From the NCBI GenBank assembly GCA_025362235.1, contig JANYGZ010000080.1, positions 1 through 64,000 of the forward strand: a stretch of 64,000 nucleotides of DNA. The letters are read 5' to 3'. This stretch comes from Ferruginibacter sp. GTDB lineage: Bacteria > Bacteroidota > Bacteroidia > Chitinophagales > Chitinophagaceae. Every line of letters begins with the position of its first letter. Positions within the stretch are counted from its first letter, which is position 1. Below, piece after piece: positions 1 through 9,122 of this stretch. The notes under the pieces are model-generated. The model did no database searches, had not been told where the DNA came from, and worked only from the letters and a program-made list of their open reading frames with translations. Made by a program: the position numbers and the translations under genes.

Positions 1-70
1 TTTTAGTTTTAGAACAACCTGTTATAAGTATGCAGCTGAGCATTACACCAGCAAATAATTTATAGATCAT
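1..70 (-). CDS. N-terminus of a lipoprotein, truncated by window edge
   Basis: Reverse complement from ATG at 70 reads MIYKLFAGVMLSCILITGCSKTK..., a signal peptide with lipobox (ITGC); not in the ORF track because it runs off the edge. Confidence 0.6.
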   Translation of the reverse strand, partial: MIYKLFAGVMLSCILITGCSKTK

Positions 71-421
71 GTTAGTGTGTTGGTAAAAGAGAAACGGTAA
101 ATGATTCATGTATTTTTTATGTGACAACATAATTGCTTACAGGGTTGCAAGGCGTTGTAATAAAATTATAAAACATAGGCACGTCTACACACAAAGCAAT
201 TGCAGAGACTCACTTGTTAACGTTTAAGGATGCATAAATATCTGTGCTGATAAGATTGTTAGCTGCTTTAATTTATAACAAATTAGTTGGCACAGAAACG
301 CCTCGCTAATTTGCTGCGCCAGTAGCTGCAAATTGTGAAGAACACCTATAACGGCGGCCATCGGGCGTTATCTTTAAATGCCAACGGTGAAAGATATTTT
401 TTAAGAATTATTTTCTAAATA

Positions 422-763
422 TTACTCAATAATTATTTTTGAGTAGTAATACATGTCGGGATCTATTAACGGCAAAATAGTGTTCTTTACCAATATGCAT
501 TTTTTATTTACTTTAAAAGTTTGCCTGCCTTTGTCGGTAACAATCTGCAGCGGTAATTCCATATCAAGGGTGTCAAAATTTACATAGTAGCCTCCTATAT
601 TTCGCTTCAAGTGTATTTGCAATTTATCGGTAGAGCGTATCCTAAGATCGAATACAGGTTTTAAACTGCTGCCGTATTTTTTACTGAAAAAATCTTCTAT
701 ATCTTTAGTATTTACAAGGCTGTAGTAAGAATACGCTGGCGAGGTTGTGTAAATGATATCAAT
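422..763 (-). pseudogene. C-terminal remnant resembling an M1-family metallopeptidase
   Basis: Open frame extends upstream of the listed 66-aa ORF to a stop at 764-766 without an ATG: IDIIYTTSPAYSYYSLVNTKDIEDFFSKKYGSSLKPVFDLRIRSTDKLQIHLKRNIGGYYVNFDTLDMELPLQIVTDKGRQTFKVNKKCILVKNTILPLIDPDMYYYSKIIIE. Resembles the C-terminal part of M1 aminopeptidase-like proteins. Confidence 0.5.
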
Positions 764-901
764 TTATATAAACGCTATCGCATAACATAGTATAATTACC
801 CATCGCAGAAGAGACGCCAATGGAGTTCCACAAAGCTTCTCAGCCTGAGCAATGATTATTTTATACTAAAAATAATTGATCTACCAGTAATGCATAGACG
901 C

Positions 902-3900
902 TTATTTTTTCCAGAATTGACGCATGTCTAAAGTATATGGATACTCCTTATTGACAATAACCGCAGGTGGGTCGCAGAAAAATACTGGGCGATCCTGTTC
1001 TATATAATGCTGCACACCGGTACCTACACGTGGGGCCGGCCTTAATACTTCCTGCGTATGACTGGTATTGCTAAAACGGTTCCAGCGCCTGCTTTCAGCC
1101 TCATAACTATTGATGGGGAAACTGTCGTAACTTCTTCCGCCGGGGTGCGATACATAATAAGTACAGCCCCCAATGGAGCGGCTGTTCCAAGTATCAACAA
1201 TATCAAAAGTTAGTGGTGCATCTATACCAATGGTAGGATGCAATGCAGAAGGTGGCTGCCATGCACGGTAACGGATGCCGCAAACAAACTCGCCTTTTAT
1301 AGCGGTTGCTTTTAAAGGCACCCTGCTGCCGTTACACAATAAAATATAACGGCTACCATTTAAACCGGTTAGTTTTACCTGTATTTTTTCAATGGAAGAA
1401 TCTACAAACCTTGCGGTGCCGCTGCTGCTCATTTCTTCGCCCAATACATGCCATGGCTCAATGCCCATTCTTATTTCCATTTCAATATCCTGCAACTGTA
1501 TTGTGCCATAATGCGGAAACCTGAATTCGAAGAAAGGCTCAAACCAGGCAATATCAAATGCATAACCGGCACTGTTTAAATCACTCACTACCTCTTTCAA
1601 ATCTTCCCGCACATAATGCGACAGCATAAATTTATCATGCAGCTCGGTGCCCCATCTTACCAAATCGTGTTTGTAAGGTTTTTTCCAGAACCATGCAATA
1701 AGCGCACGAATTAGTACCATTTGTACCATACTCATTTCCTTATGCGGCGGCATATCAAATGCCCTGAATTCGAGAATGCCCAAACGGCCCGAAGATGAAT
1801 CGGGTGAATATAATTTATCGATACAAAATTCTGAGCGGTGTGTATTGCCTGTAATATCTGTTAGTAAATGACGGAAGATTCTGTCTACAATCCAGAAGGG
1901 CACAAATTCATTTTCAGGCACCTGGCTAAAGGCGATTTCTATTTCGTACAATTTTTCATCACGGCCTTCATCTATACGTGGCGCCTGGCTTGTAGGGCCA
2001 ATAAATGCACTTGAAAATAAATACGATAAACCGGGATGGTGCTGCCAGTAAGTGATTAAACTACGCAACAGATCGGGCCTGCGCAACATGGGGCTATCTG
2101 AAGGGGAAGCGCCGCCAATGGTAATATGATTGCCACCGCCGGTTCCGGTATGCCTTCCATCCAGCATAAATTTTTCTGTGCCCAGCCTCGATAAAAAAGC
2201 CTGGTCGTATAAAGTATCAATAATACCCCTAAGCTCTTTCCAGTTTTTTGAAGGATGAATATTTACCTCTATAACACCGGGATCAGGAGAAACTACCAGG
2301 CGCTCCATACGGTAATCTCTTGGCGGCTCGTACCCTTCAATGCGAACAGGTATCTGTAATCTTTCGGCAGTAGCTTCAATAGATGCAATAACATCCAGGT
2401 AATGCTCCAGGTAATCCAAGGGTGGAAGAAAAATATAAATAATGCCATCCCTTGGTTCGATACACAAAGCTGTTTTGATAGTTTCAACTTCATACAAAGG
2501 TTTTATCTCCTCCTCTTTTTCTTCTACCTTTTTTACAGGTTTCAGGTGATCCTTTTTTTCTTCCCTGGTATCTTCATATTTTATTTTTGCATGCTTTGCC
2601 GGATGAAGTGTTATGGTATCATATCTTGCCGTAATAATTTCATCAAAATGTTCCAGTTCGGGCAGGTTGTCAAATAAACTTCTTTCCACTTTTTGTGGTT
2701 CATCATCTTTTGCCACTGCTGGCAAAGATTCTAATGGCAGCCTAAGCCCCATCGGTGAATTGCCGGGAATGAGAAATAAATAATCCCGTGCCAATATCCA
2801 TTTACAACTTTTCCATTTGCTGTTTTCGTAATTCCATTTTAATGGCAGCGCAAAACCAGCCGGTGTATCAAGACCTTTTTGTAACAACTGCGTCAGCGTT
2901 CTTCTTTCCAACGGGTCATTCATATTTATTTTAGAAAGGTCGATATTAACGGGCATTTTCCCCTCCGTCCATAAAAAATAAAACATGTCTTCATAAGCAA
3001 TGCTCATATTTTCAGGACTAACGGCTAACTGCTTTGCCAGTTCTTTTGTAAAAAGTTCAGCTTCTTCATACGCATATTTTTTTTCTATTTTTTCATGGGC
3101 AATCAGCTTAATATTTTTCCAAATCGGGTAATTGTCTTTTCTCCAGAACAGCCCGTATTGCCACCTGGGCAATGGTTCGCCGGGATACCATTTTCCCTGG
3201 CCATAATGTATCATTCCACCAGGGCCAAATTTATCACGCAGCCTAAAAATAAGTTCATGTGAAAGAATACGTTTTTGTTTTCCATCAGCAGTAGTATTCC
3301 ATTCATCTGCTTCCATATCGTCAATAGAAACAAAAGTGGGTTCACCACCCATGGTCATCCTTACATCCCCTTCTTCCAAATCTTTATCTACCAGTAAGCC
3401 CGTTGCATCTATATTGCTCCATTGCTCTTCTGTATATGGTTTGGTAACCCTCGGGGCTTCGTGAATGCGGGTAACTTTATTATAAAAAGTAAATTCAGTT
3501 TCACAAACATCTGTGGCGCCTACAACGGGTGCAGCGCTTGCATAATCGGGTGTGCAAGCCAATGGAATATGCCCTTCGCCTGCAAATAATCCTGATGTAG
3601 GGTCAAGCCCTATCCAACCAGCGCCGGGGATGTATACTTCTGTCCAGGCATGCAAATCAGTAAAATCATTTTCGGGGCCTGATGGTCCGTCCAGTGATTT
3701 TATATCAGCGGTCAACTGAACCAAATAACCCGACACAAAACGTGCTGCCAAACCAAGGTGACGTAAAATTTGTACCAGCAACCATGCCGAATCCCTGCAG
3801 GAACCAAGAGCCTTACCCAATGTTTCTTCGCAGGTTTGTACCCCAACTTCCATGCGGATGGAATAGTTGATATCCCTGCTTAATTTTTGGTTGATATAGA

Positions 3901-4336
3901 CTAAAAAATCGTTGATAGTCTTTTGGCTTTTGTCTACACCCGCAATCCATTTTCTTAACAGCGGGCCATATTCTTTAAATTCAAAATAGGGCACCAATTC
4001 TTTGCGCAATTGCTCCTCGTAACGAAAAGGATATTTTTCTGCATACTCATCTACAAAAAAATCAAAGGGATTAATCACCACCATATTGGCAATTAATTCT
4101 ACTTCTACACTTAGCTCTTTTGTTTTTTCGGGAAACACCACCCTAGCCTGGTAATTACCAAAAGGGTCTTGCTGCCAGTTTATAAAATGCTCTTCTGGTG
4201 TTATTTTAAATGAATAAGATTCTATACCTGTACGGGAATGAACTGCAGGGCGCAACCTGAATATGTGCGGAGATAAATTAACTAAACGATCGTAAGTGTA
4301 AGTGGTTTTGTGGTTGATTGCTACACGAATTGCCAT
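902..4336 (-). CDS. Transglutaminase-like / DUF2126 domain protein
   Basis: Transglutaminase core GSCRDSAWLLVQILRHLGLAARFVSGYLVQL and DLHAWTEVYIPGAGWIGLDPTSG, followed by a long DUF2126-like region (GGGNHITIGGASPSDSPMLRRPDLLRSLITYWQHHPGLSYLFS). Likely start is MAIRVAINHKTTYTYDR at 4336, not the ORF-track start at 4378. Confidence 0.9.
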   Translation of the reverse strand: MAIRVAINHKTTYTYDRLVNLSPHIFRLRPAVHSRTGIESYSFKITPEEHFINWQQDPFGNYQARVVFPEKTKELSVEVELIANMVVINPFDFFVDEYAEKYPFRYEEQLRKELVPYFEFKEYGPLLRKWIAGVDKSQKTINDFLVYINQKLSRDINYSIRMEVGVQTCEETLGKALGSCRDSAWLLVQILRHLGLAARFVSGYLVQLTADIKSLDGPSGPENDFTDLHAWTEVYIPGAGWIGLDPTSGLFAGEGHIPLACTPDYASAAPVVGATDVCETEFTFYNKVTRIHEAPRVTKPYTEEQWSNIDATGLLVDKDLEEGDVRMTMGGEPTFVSIDDMEADEWNTTADGKQKRILSHELIFRLRDKFGPGGMIHYGQGKWYPGEPLPRWQYGLFWRKDNYPIWKNIKLIAHEKIEKKYAYEEAELFTKELAKQLAVSPENMSIAYEDMFYFLWTEGKMPVNIDLSKINMNDPLERRTLTQLLQKGLDTPAGFALPLKWNYENSKWKSCKWILARDYLFLIPGNSPMGLRLPLESLPAVAKDDEPQKVERSLFDNLPELEHFDEIITARYDTITLHPAKHAKIKYEDTREEKKDHLKPVKKVEEKEEEIKPLYEVETIKTALCIEPRDGIIYIFLPPLDYLEHYLDVIASIEATAERLQIPVRIEGYEPPRDYRMERLVVSPDPGVIEVNIHPSKNWKELRGIIDTLYDQAFLSRLGTEKFMLDGRHTGTGGGNHITIGGASPSDSPMLRRPDLLRSLITYWQHHPGLSYLFSSAFIGPTSQAPRIDEGRDEKLYEIEIAFSQVPENEFVPFWIVDRIFRHLLTDITGNTHRSEFCIDKLYSPDSSSGRLGILEFRAFDMPPHKEMSMVQMVLIRALIAWFWKKPYKHDLVRWGTELHDKFMLSHYVREDLKEVVSDLNSAGYAFDIAWFEPFFEFRFPHYGTIQLQDIEMEIRMGIEPWHVLGEEMSSSGTARFVDSSIEKIQVKLTGLNGSRYILLCNGSRVPLKATAIKGEFVCGIRYRAWQPPSALHPTIGIDAPLTFDIVDTWNSRSIGGCTYYVSHPGGRSYDSFPINSYEAESRRWNRFSNTSHTQEVLRPAPRVGTGVQHYIEQDRPVFFCDPPAVIVNKEYPYTLDMRQFWKK

Positions 4337-4384
4337 AAGTACAATAGTTTTTAATGTAAGAGTATGCCTGGCAAGCAATCTTTA

Positions 4385-4496
4385 TTTCACACAAAGTACG
4401 CAAAGGATATAAAGTTTACAAAGGAAAATTATTTTTGATACCCCTATTTAGCCTTTTTCACACAAAGAACGCAAAGGATACAAAGTTTACAAAGGA
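4385..4496. repeat. Two 41-bp direct repeats TTTCACACAAAGWACGCAAAGGATAYAAAGTTTACAAAGGA
   Basis: 4385-4425 and 4456-4496 differ at 2 of 41 positions; inverted degenerate copies follow at about 4518-4584 (CTTTGTGTGAAA). Confidence 0.85.
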
Positions 4497-4622
4497 TATT
4501 GATACATAATATATTGCTTTGTGTTCTTTGTTTTCTTAGTGCGCTTTGTGTGAAATTTTTTCGTTGTGCCCTTTGTGTGAAATGTATACCTTCGGACAAA
4601 TTTTAAATGAATTTTAGTTTCA

Positions 4623-5420
4623 ATGGGGCATTTTAGTGATAAAGTAATATTGATTACCGGCGCATCATCCGGTATCGGCAAGGCAATGGCTTTGCAAATG
4701 GCCGATAAAAATGTGCATTTTATTTTGGCTGCCAGGCGGCTTGATGAATTGAAATTATTGCGGCAGGATTGTGAAAAAAAAGGTGCTACCTGCACCCATC
4801 TTTTTATTGATATGCAATCGCCTGATGCTATTGCGGCTTTTGCTGCAACTGTTTTACAACAATTTCAAAAAATTGATGTACTCATTAATAATGCAGGCAT
4901 TAGTCAGCGGTCGCAGGCAGAAGAAACTGCTATTGAAGTGGATAGGAAAATTATGGAAGTGAACTTTTTTGCACAGGTCAGTCTTACCAAAAGCTTATGG
5001 CCTTTATTGATTAAATCACCACATGCCAATATTGTATTGATCAGCAGTGTAGTGGGCACTTTCGGGTTTCCGCAACGAAGTGCTTATTCTGCTTCGAAAC
5101 ATGCATTGGAAGGTTTTTTTGAATCGTGGATGCTGGAAAATAAAAGAGAGAATATTTTTTTTACTACCGTTTCTCCGGGCCGCATTTATACCAATATTTC
5201 TTATTCGGCACTAAAGGCAGATGGCAGTGCCCACCAGCAATTAGATGAGGGGCAGGCGAAGGGGATCAGTGCCGAAGCTTGTGCAAAAAAAATTATCAAC
5301 GGCATTATCCGCAACAAAAGAAAAGTATATGTTGCCCAGCAGGAAATGGTGTTGGTTATTTTAAGAAAATGCCTTCCGTTTTTATTTTTCAGGCTCGTTA
5401 AAAAATTAAAATTATCATAA
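4623..5420 (+). CDS. SDR family NAD(P)-dependent oxidoreductase
   Basis: N-terminal TGASSGIGKAMA, NNAG, YSASKHALEGF catalytic motif. Confidence 0.92.
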   Translation: MGHFSDKVILITGASSGIGKAMALQMADKNVHFILAARRLDELKLLRQDCEKKGATCTHLFIDMQSPDAIAAFAATVLQQFQKIDVLINNAGISQRSQAEETAIEVDRKIMEVNFFAQVSLTKSLWPLLIKSPHANIVLISSVVGTFGFPQRSAYSASKHALEGFFESWMLENKRENIFFTTVSPGRIYTNISYSALKADGSAHQQLDEGQAKGISAEACAKKIINGIIRNKRKVYVAQQEMVLVILRKCLPFLFFRLVKKLKLS

Positions 5421-5454
5421 TTAGGCCGGTAAGTCGGCAAGTCGTTTAAACAAT

Positions 5455-5745
5455 AGTTTGTTGCCGTTAAGGCGTTTAGACGTTTAGATAGAAAACAAAA
5501 TTAGTTTGTTGCCTGTGAGGCGTTAAGACGATTAAATTAAAAACTAAAAAACGCCTAACCGACTTATCGGCAATTAAAAAAACGAGGCGGCAAGACAAAA
5601 TTAGTTTGTTGACGGTGAGGCGTTAAGACGTTTAAATTGAAAACTAAAAAACGTCTTAACGCCTTAACGGCAATTAAAAAATAGAAAACAAAAAAACGTC
5701 TTAACGTCTTACCGGCAATTAAAAAAACGTCTAAACGGCAAATTA
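5455..5745. repeat. Intergenic cluster of inverted ~30-bp repeats (core GGCGTTAAGACGTTT / AAACGTCTTAACGCC)
   Basis: Three forward-type units (TTGCCGTTAAGGCGTTTAGACGTTTAGAT; TTGCCTGTGAGGCGTTAAGACGATTAAATT; TTGACGGTGAGGCGTTAAGACGTTTAAATT) and four reverse-type units (e.g. AAAACGTCTTAACGCCTTAACGGCAATT) read directly; strongest hairpin 5609-5672. Confidence 0.85.
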
Positions 5746-5762
5746 AAACATCATCAATATCT

Positions 5763-6806
5763 ATGGCTTATATTTCAGGAATTCAGCAAGTGGGCATCGG
5801 TTGCACGGATGCGTCAAAAACTTTTACATGGTTAAGAAAAACTTTTGGCTTAAACGTCAAGATATTTGATGACGAAGCAAAAGCAGCATTAATGACCCAT
5901 TATACAGGCGGTGAAGTGCATGCACGCAGGGCTATTTTAGCAATGAATATGAATGGCGGTGGGGGTACCGAAATATGGCAGTTTACCAGCAGGGTTGCTG
6001 CCGCAGGTAATGCAATGAACTGGGGCGATTACGGTATAAATGCCATAAAATTTAAATCAACCAATGTTGAAACTGCCTATAATATTATCAACAAAAATGT
6101 TAGCTGTACCAGTCCAAAAGCCGGCCCGGCTGGAGCTTTATCTTTTTTGCTGAAAGATGAAGCCGGCAATCAATACCAGGTAGTGAAAGATGAATCGTGG
6201 TTCAAAAATGAGGCCTTTATGCAGGGCGGAATTTGCGGCGTAGTAATAGGTGTAAGTAATATGGAGGCATCTATTGCTTTTTACCAAAATGGATTTGGCA
6301 TCAACAATATTCTGTATGATACTACAGGCAAATTTGATGACCTTGGAGAAGATGCAAAAAATAAAACTTACCGCAGGGTGTTGCTCAGTTTTAAAAATCC
6401 CTTTACTGCTGCATTCAGCCGTTTGTTGGGCGATGTGCAGATTGAATTGATACAGGTATTGGACAGCCAGGCGAGCAAAATTTTTGAGAACCGCTTTTGG
6501 GGCGATATAGGATTTATTCATTTGTGCTTTGATGTGTCTAACATGAAGGCATTAAAAACAAACCTGGAAAAATATCAATACCATTTTACAGTAGATAGCG
6601 GCGATACTTTTGATATGGGAGAATCGGGCGGAAGATTTGCTTATGTAGAAGACCCCGATGGAACCTTAATTGAAATGGTAGAAACACATAAAGTGCCCGT
6701 ACTTAAAAAACTGGGGATTTATTTTAACCTAAAAAAAAGAAAATCGCAAAAACCATTACCTAACTGGATGGTAAGCTTAATGGGGTTAAATAAAGTGAAG
6801 GATTAG
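5763..6806 (+). CDS. VOC (glyoxalase/bleomycin-resistance fold) family protein, two-domain
   Basis: Repeated VOC-like modules: ISGIQQVGIGCTDASKTFTWLRKTFGL and GVVIGVSNMEASIAFYQNGFGI; C-terminal FAYVEDPDGTLIEMVE. Confidence 0.85.
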   Translation: MAYISGIQQVGIGCTDASKTFTWLRKTFGLNVKIFDDEAKAALMTHYTGGEVHARRAILAMNMNGGGGTEIWQFTSRVAAAGNAMNWGDYGINAIKFKSTNVETAYNIINKNVSCTSPKAGPAGALSFLLKDEAGNQYQVVKDESWFKNEAFMQGGICGVVIGVSNMEASIAFYQNGFGINNILYDTTGKFDDLGEDAKNKTYRRVLLSFKNPFTAAFSRLLGDVQIELIQVLDSQASKIFENRFWGDIGFIHLCFDVSNMKALKTNLEKYQYHFTVDSGDTFDMGESGGRFAYVEDPDGTLIEMVETHKVPVLKKLGIYFNLKKRKSQKPLPNWMVSLMGLNKVKD

Positions 6807-6819
6807 GAGGAAGGAGAAA

Positions 6820-7368
6820 TTATTCAATGATTCTTTCGGAAACTTTTATGGCAGGGTTTCCTTTGTAAACGCGATAAGGTTCAAGGTTTTTTGTAGCCAC
6901 TGAACCAACGGATAAAACAGCATGTGTACCACAGCTAATTCCAGGGCACACAATTGCAAAAGCACCAATCCATACACCGTCTTCAAGGATGATAGGCGCT
7001 GTCATTAAATCAAAACTTATTTTTTTATAATTATGATTTCCTGTTAATAGCAAAGCACCCTGCGAAATGCAGACGGAATTACCTATTGTAACTTCTACAA
7101 GATTATCTATCCATACTTTTTCGCCAATCCAGCTATACTCGCCAATAACAAGTTTCCAAGGGAACTTAATATTAACCGAAGGTTTTATAACAACCCCCCT
7201 ACCTACCCTTGCACCAAATATGCGAAGAAAAAAAACCCTGATTCCTGTACCGGGAAGAAATGAATTTTTTAGAATCAGCACATTTGTAAAATACCATAAT
7301 ACCTGTTTAAGTTTAGAAGCTCCGATTACGATGGAAGTTTTATATAACGCAATATTTACCTGTTTCAT
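6820..7368 (-). CDS. WcaF-like left-handed beta-helix acetyltransferase
   Basis: Hexapeptide repeats; GARVGRGVVIKPSVNIKFPWKLVIGEYSWIGEKVWIDNL, GNHNY, WIGAFAIVCPGISCGTHAVLSVGSVATKNLEPYRVYKGNPA. Confidence 0.85.
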   Translation of the reverse strand: MKQVNIALYKTSIVIGASKLKQVLWYFTNVLILKNSFLPGTGIRVFFLRIFGARVGRGVVIKPSVNIKFPWKLVIGEYSWIGEKVWIDNLVEVTIGNSVCISQGALLLTGNHNYKKISFDLMTAPIILEDGVWIGAFAIVCPGISCGTHAVLSVGSVATKNLEPYRVYKGNPAIKVSERIIE

Positions 7369-8519
7369 GAAAATAATTGATGGTAAGGTTTTATTAAGGA
7401 AGGGTTATTTATAAAATTATGAGCATACTGCCAGGCGGCATTGGCAAACACATTAAACTCCTGCTGGTTCCACGCAGTGGCTTTTTCAATAGCATTGATA
7501 AATGCTACAGGGACATCAAGGGGTAAATCCCAACCCACATTATCATTTGTCAAATTTAACCACGGGGTTTGGTCACTAATTAATACAGGCCTGCCTGCCA
7601 GGAAAGATTCAAAAATAGAATGGCCAAAATTTTCGCCGGTTGTAGGAAGTATAAAAAGGTGATTTTCCTGCATCAGCTTTGTTAACTCCCAATTATTTTT
7701 TGCACCTAAATAATTAACAGATATATTTTTAGGCAGATCCTCTATTTTATTTTTGCATTCATCCCAGTAAAGCATATTTTCTTGTGGGCCAACAATTGTA
7801 AAGTTTACCTGTCCCTTAATTTTTTCCAGCAACTTCAAAATAAACAAGAGATTTTTAATGGGTACAATTCGTGCTATAAATATACAATTGATTTTACACG
7901 GCTCTTTATGCAACATTGTAAAAGCCGGTTGATTTAGGTTGGGCAGGTTATTAGCAACCTGGATATTACTGTTTGGGAAAAAATGATTGATGGTTATTTT
8001 TTCCCGTTCATTTGTTGCATGAAATTTTACATGTTGCATAATATTCATTTTTTTGTATAACATCAGCATTGGCTTTTTTTTATACCATTTTAATGAAAGT
8101 GCACTATCATACAAATTGCCCCTTGGACATATAACTACGGAAGCACTTATTTTTTTTTTGTATTTTAACCACAAAGGGTAAATAATAAAATGCGGCGAAA
8201 AGAATAAGTTGAGGTAAATAAAATCAGGGGCAATTATGCTAATTTCATTTGCTATTTGTTTAAAAGAAATGGATTGCTTATTGACGTAATATATTTTTAT
8301 TCCCAATTGTTTATCCTCGATCCAACTATTTGCTTCAACACCAAAATAAGGCTGCGTTTCCCCATGATCCCTGTCGGTTGTTAGTACATGAATATCGTAG
8401 TAATCTTTTAATGCAAGGGCAATATTTAAACATGACTGTATGGGACCTCCTGCTTTATATCCAGGTGTAAACCATTCTATTAAGATCATTAATTTTTTAC
8501 GCTCGCTCATATTGGCCAC
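7365..8519 (-). CDS. Glycosyltransferase family 4 (XrtY-associated XYAG1-like)
   Basis: EWFTPGYKAGGPIQSCLNIA N-terminus and C-terminal ESFLAGRPVLISDQTPW; overlaps the exosortase gene. Confidence 0.8.
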   Translation of the reverse strand: MANMSERKKLMILIEWFTPGYKAGGPIQSCLNIALALKDYYDIHVLTTDRDHGETQPYFGVEANSWIEDKQLGIKIYYVNKQSISFKQIANEISIIAPDFIYLNLFFSPHFIIYPLWLKYKKKISASVVICPRGNLYDSALSLKWYKKKPMLMLYKKMNIMQHVKFHATNEREKITINHFFPNSNIQVANNLPNLNQPAFTMLHKEPCKINCIFIARIVPIKNLLFILKLLEKIKGQVNFTIVGPQENMLYWDECKNKIEDLPKNISVNYLGAKNNWELTKLMQENHLFILPTTGENFGHSIFESFLAGRPVLISDQTPWLNLTNDNVGWDLPLDVPVAFINAIEKATAWNQQEFNVFANAAWQYAHNFINNPSLIKPYHQLFS

Positions 8520-9054
8520 TCATTTCCCGTTTACCCGCTCTGTCAAAAAAATAAATCATTATAAAAATACAGCCATAGGCAGCAATATTAAACCAGGTAT
8601 GATGATCTAACCCTAGTGGCATAGACCAGTGTTTATTAATAGCAATTAATAAAAAAGAAATGCGCAGTACATTAATAATCCAGATCAAAAACAACCCACT
8701 AAAAATCCATTTTGTCTTTTTCATCCAGCTGCCTGCATTGGCAATAATAAAAGCTGCCCAAAAACTTAATACGCCATAACCCAGACAATCAAATCCTATA
8801 TGAACTCCCCTCCCACTCTGTACACGTAAAGTATAAATTTCCCAAACATAGGTTTTATATCCTGCTATAAAAAGAACCACTCTTGCTCCATACAATAACG
8901 ATGACCTTAACCAAGATACATAATTGAAATAATGATCGAAAAATGGAATGTAATAACCGCCTGGAGCAGTGAGGCCAATAAAAGCTATGGTACCAAAATA
9001 TAACAAACAAAAAATACCAATAAACTTAAATAAATATTTTAGGAAGGGTTTCAT
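8497..9054 (-). CDS. Exosortase family protein (XrtY-like)
   Basis: Multi-TM protein with the exosortase Cys/Arg/His pattern: FDCLGYGVLSFW, INVLRISFLLIAINKHW, GLDHHTWFNIAAYGCIF. Neighbours a Wzy-like polymerase and a KAGGP glycosyltransferase. Confidence 0.8.
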   Translation of the reverse strand: MKPFLKYLFKFIGIFCLLYFGTIAFIGLTAPGGYYIPFFDHYFNYVSWLRSSLLYGARVVLFIAGYKTYVWEIYTLRVQSGRGVHIGFDCLGYGVLSFWAAFIIANAGSWMKKTKWIFSGLFLIWIINVLRISFLLIAINKHWSMPLGLDHHTWFNIAAYGCIFIMIYFFDRAGKREMSGQYERA

Positions 9055-9122
9055 TTTTTGTTTGTTAAAATGCTATTATTGCCGGCCTCAATTTTTAGGA
9101 CTCATAAAAATAAAAAGACTGT

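Noticed and set aside
4487-4795. 102-aa minus ORF ending in FHTKGTTKKFHTKRTKKTKNTK
   Set aside because: Translation of the intergenic ACACAAAG repeats and antisense start of the SDR gene.
5455-5745. Possible CRISPR array
   Set aside because: Units are degenerate, occur in both orientations and have no uniform spacers; no cas genes were recognised.
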